Positions 4,550 through 5,571 of a stretch of 5,571 bases of DNA are shown here, piece by piece. How positions within the stretch are numbered: position 1 is the stretch's first letter; each line of letters opens with the position of its first letter. The notes beneath the pieces are model-generated. The model ran no database searches. It was not told the origin of the DNA and was given only the letters and a program-made list of their open reading frames with translations. The stretch covers positions 1-5,571 of the forward strand of contig JAMONW010000095.1 in the NCBI GenBank assembly GCA_027066355.1, in the 5' to 3' direction. This DNA is from Campylobacteraceae bacterium. GTDB lineage: Bacteria; Campylobacterota; Campylobacteria; Campylobacterales; Sulfurovaceae. The position numbers and the translations under genes were made by a program.

Positions 4550-5571
4550 ATGAAAAAAGAGATAAAAATATCATTAGCACTATTTATAGTTGGTGCTTTA
4601 ACTATAGGTGCTTTATATTACAAAAAAAGAGAAAAAAAGCTTAATGAAGCTCACAATTTAGCACTTCAGGATAAAGAAGATAAAAAGATAATTTTACCAA
4701 GCAGTAGTGAAAATGCAAAAAAACTAAAGATTGTAAAAGAGTATATTCAAGATTTAGAAAAAACTATTAAAGAGGGCAAAGCTGTTTTGCCTCTTGATAG
4801 TAGTGAACTTGATAGCAAAGCAAAGATTGCTCAAGATATTGTGCTTAAAAATAGCAACTTTTTAAGTGATACAAAAGATGCAAATGGCAGATTGCTACAC
4901 AATGATATTATGCGAATACTACCAGCAATTCCTTCAACACTAAATGATAAATCAAAATCTATATGCAAAGATAAGAGTTGCTATATGGTTGAAAAATATA
5001 ATTTTGCAACAAATACTACAACAAGGGCTATTGTAGATGTAGATGATAAAAAGGTGCTTGAGATAAAGCGTTTTAGCAATACTCAGCCAGATATTAGTTT
5101 GCGCTTAACAAAAATTGCTAGAGCAATTGCTCTTAAATCGCCAGAGGTTATAAAAGAGCTAGGGCATACCCCTACTCCAAATGAGTTATCTATGGCAAAT
5201 GTGCGCACAAATTTAAAAGAATCACCTTGTGAAAACAAAAATCACCTATGCGTTGCTCCAACATTTGCTGACCACAAAAAAGAGAAGGCTCTTTGGGCAA
5301 TTGTGGATTTAACAGATTTAAAATTAGCAGCAGCAAAGTGGGCTGGGCTTGGAAAAACTTTTACACCAGCTTGTATAGATGAGAGAACTTTGCAAAATCG
5401 CTATATTATGGAGAATTTTTGCCAAAAAGATAGTAGCTATAGTAAGTATGGTTGGAGTTTTATCTATCATTTAACAGGCTCTGATGGCTTAGAGATTAGA
5501 GATTTGAAATTTAGAGGTAAAAGTGTGGCAAGAAGCCTTAAAATCGTAGATTGGCATGTGGCATATAAGGG
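4550..5571 (+). CDS. Membrane-anchored copper-amine-oxidase-like protein, 3'-truncated by the window edge
   Basis: The frame is open from the ATG at 4550 to the right edge: 340 full codons and no stop. Residues 1-6 are basic, 7-24 form one hydrophobic segment (ISLALFIVGALTIGALYY) and 25-30 are Lys/Arg-rich; there is no clear cleavage site or lipobox, so it is probably an uncleaved anchor, with the positive stretch on both sides leaving topology uncertain. From about 145 the sequence resembles copper amine oxidases: an N3-like part (RAIVDVDDKKVLEI at 159-172, IARAIALKSPEVIKELG at 189-205) and the start of the catalytic domain (GWSFIYHLTGSDGLEIRDL at 301-319, RGKSVARSLKIVDWHVAYK at 322-340, like the family's GLvLydVrY ... 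EmvVpYg). The topaquinone Tyr and copper His residues of the family lie further on, outside the window, so activity cannot be judged. Six cysteines (139, 144, 227, 234, 275, 291) could form disulfides in the periplasm. It diverges from the RnfD-like gene. Confidence 0.75.
   Translation, partial: MKKEIKISLALFIVGALTIGALYYKKREKKLNEAHNLALQDKEDKKIILPSSSENAKKLKIVKEYIQDLEKTIKEGKAVLPLDSSELDSKAKIAQDIVLKNSNFLSDTKDANGRLLHNDIMRILPAIPSTLNDKSKSICKDKSCYMVEKYNFATNTTTRAIVDVDDKKVLEIKRFSNTQPDISLRLTKIARAIALKSPEVIKELGHTPTPNELSMANVRTNLKESPCENKNHLCVAPTFADHKKEKALWAIVDLTDLKLAAAKWAGLGKTFTPACIDERTLQNRYIMENFCQKDSSYSKYGWSFIYHLTGSDGLEIRDLKFRGKSVARSLKIVDWHVAYK

Noticed and set aside
1..5571. CRISPR array, tRNA, rRNA or insertion-sequence genes
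   Set aside because: No regularly spaced repeats, no tRNA-like fold with a TTCGA-type arm, and no transposase or integrase frame were seen.

Overview
The window is AT-rich and carries hydrogenase-maturation genes whose proteins look like those of Campylobacterota (formerly Epsilonproteobacteria). Two signs point there: a HypA beginning MHEYS, as in Helicobacter, and a promoter with a T-run followed by GATATAAT, the extended -10 style typical of that phylum. This assignment is an inference; I see no marker that fixes the genus.

Layout from left to right. Positions 1-1461 (+) hold the 3' two-thirds of hypF, entering from the left edge with no start in the window. Positions 1530-2051 (+) hold a HyaD/HybD/HupD-type hydrogenase endopeptidase. 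Positions 2052-2307 are a convergent gap with no gene but several palindromic repeats: a pair of related hairpin units in inverted orientation and one ATTCCC...GGAAT element. On the minus strand, hypA (3406-3065) is followed after 1 nt by a DUF695 + RraB-like two-domain protein (3063-2308). A 200-bp gap (3407-3606) contains a candidate hypA promoter and a doubtful 22-codon hydrophobic ORF. Positions 4461-3607 (-) encode a multi-pass membrane protein of the NqrB/RnfD family. An 88-bp divergent gap carries a strong promoter for the gene to its right and a perfect 16-bp inverted repeat. From 4550 (+) to the right edge runs an incomplete gene for a membrane-anchored protein resembling copper amine oxidases.

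How the genes work together: HypF starts synthesis of the cyanide ligands of the [NiFe] centre, HypA brings nickel, and the endopeptidase trims the large subunit after nickel insertion. Three stages of one pathway are therefore here, although hypA lies on the opposite strand; hypB, hypC, hypD, hypE and the structural genes are not in the window. The DUF695-RraB gene appears translationally coupled to hypA. The RnfD-like and amine-oxidase-like genes form a separate divergent pair that may be a periplasmic redox unit. That pair and the coupled DUF695-RraB gene are the least explained parts of the window.
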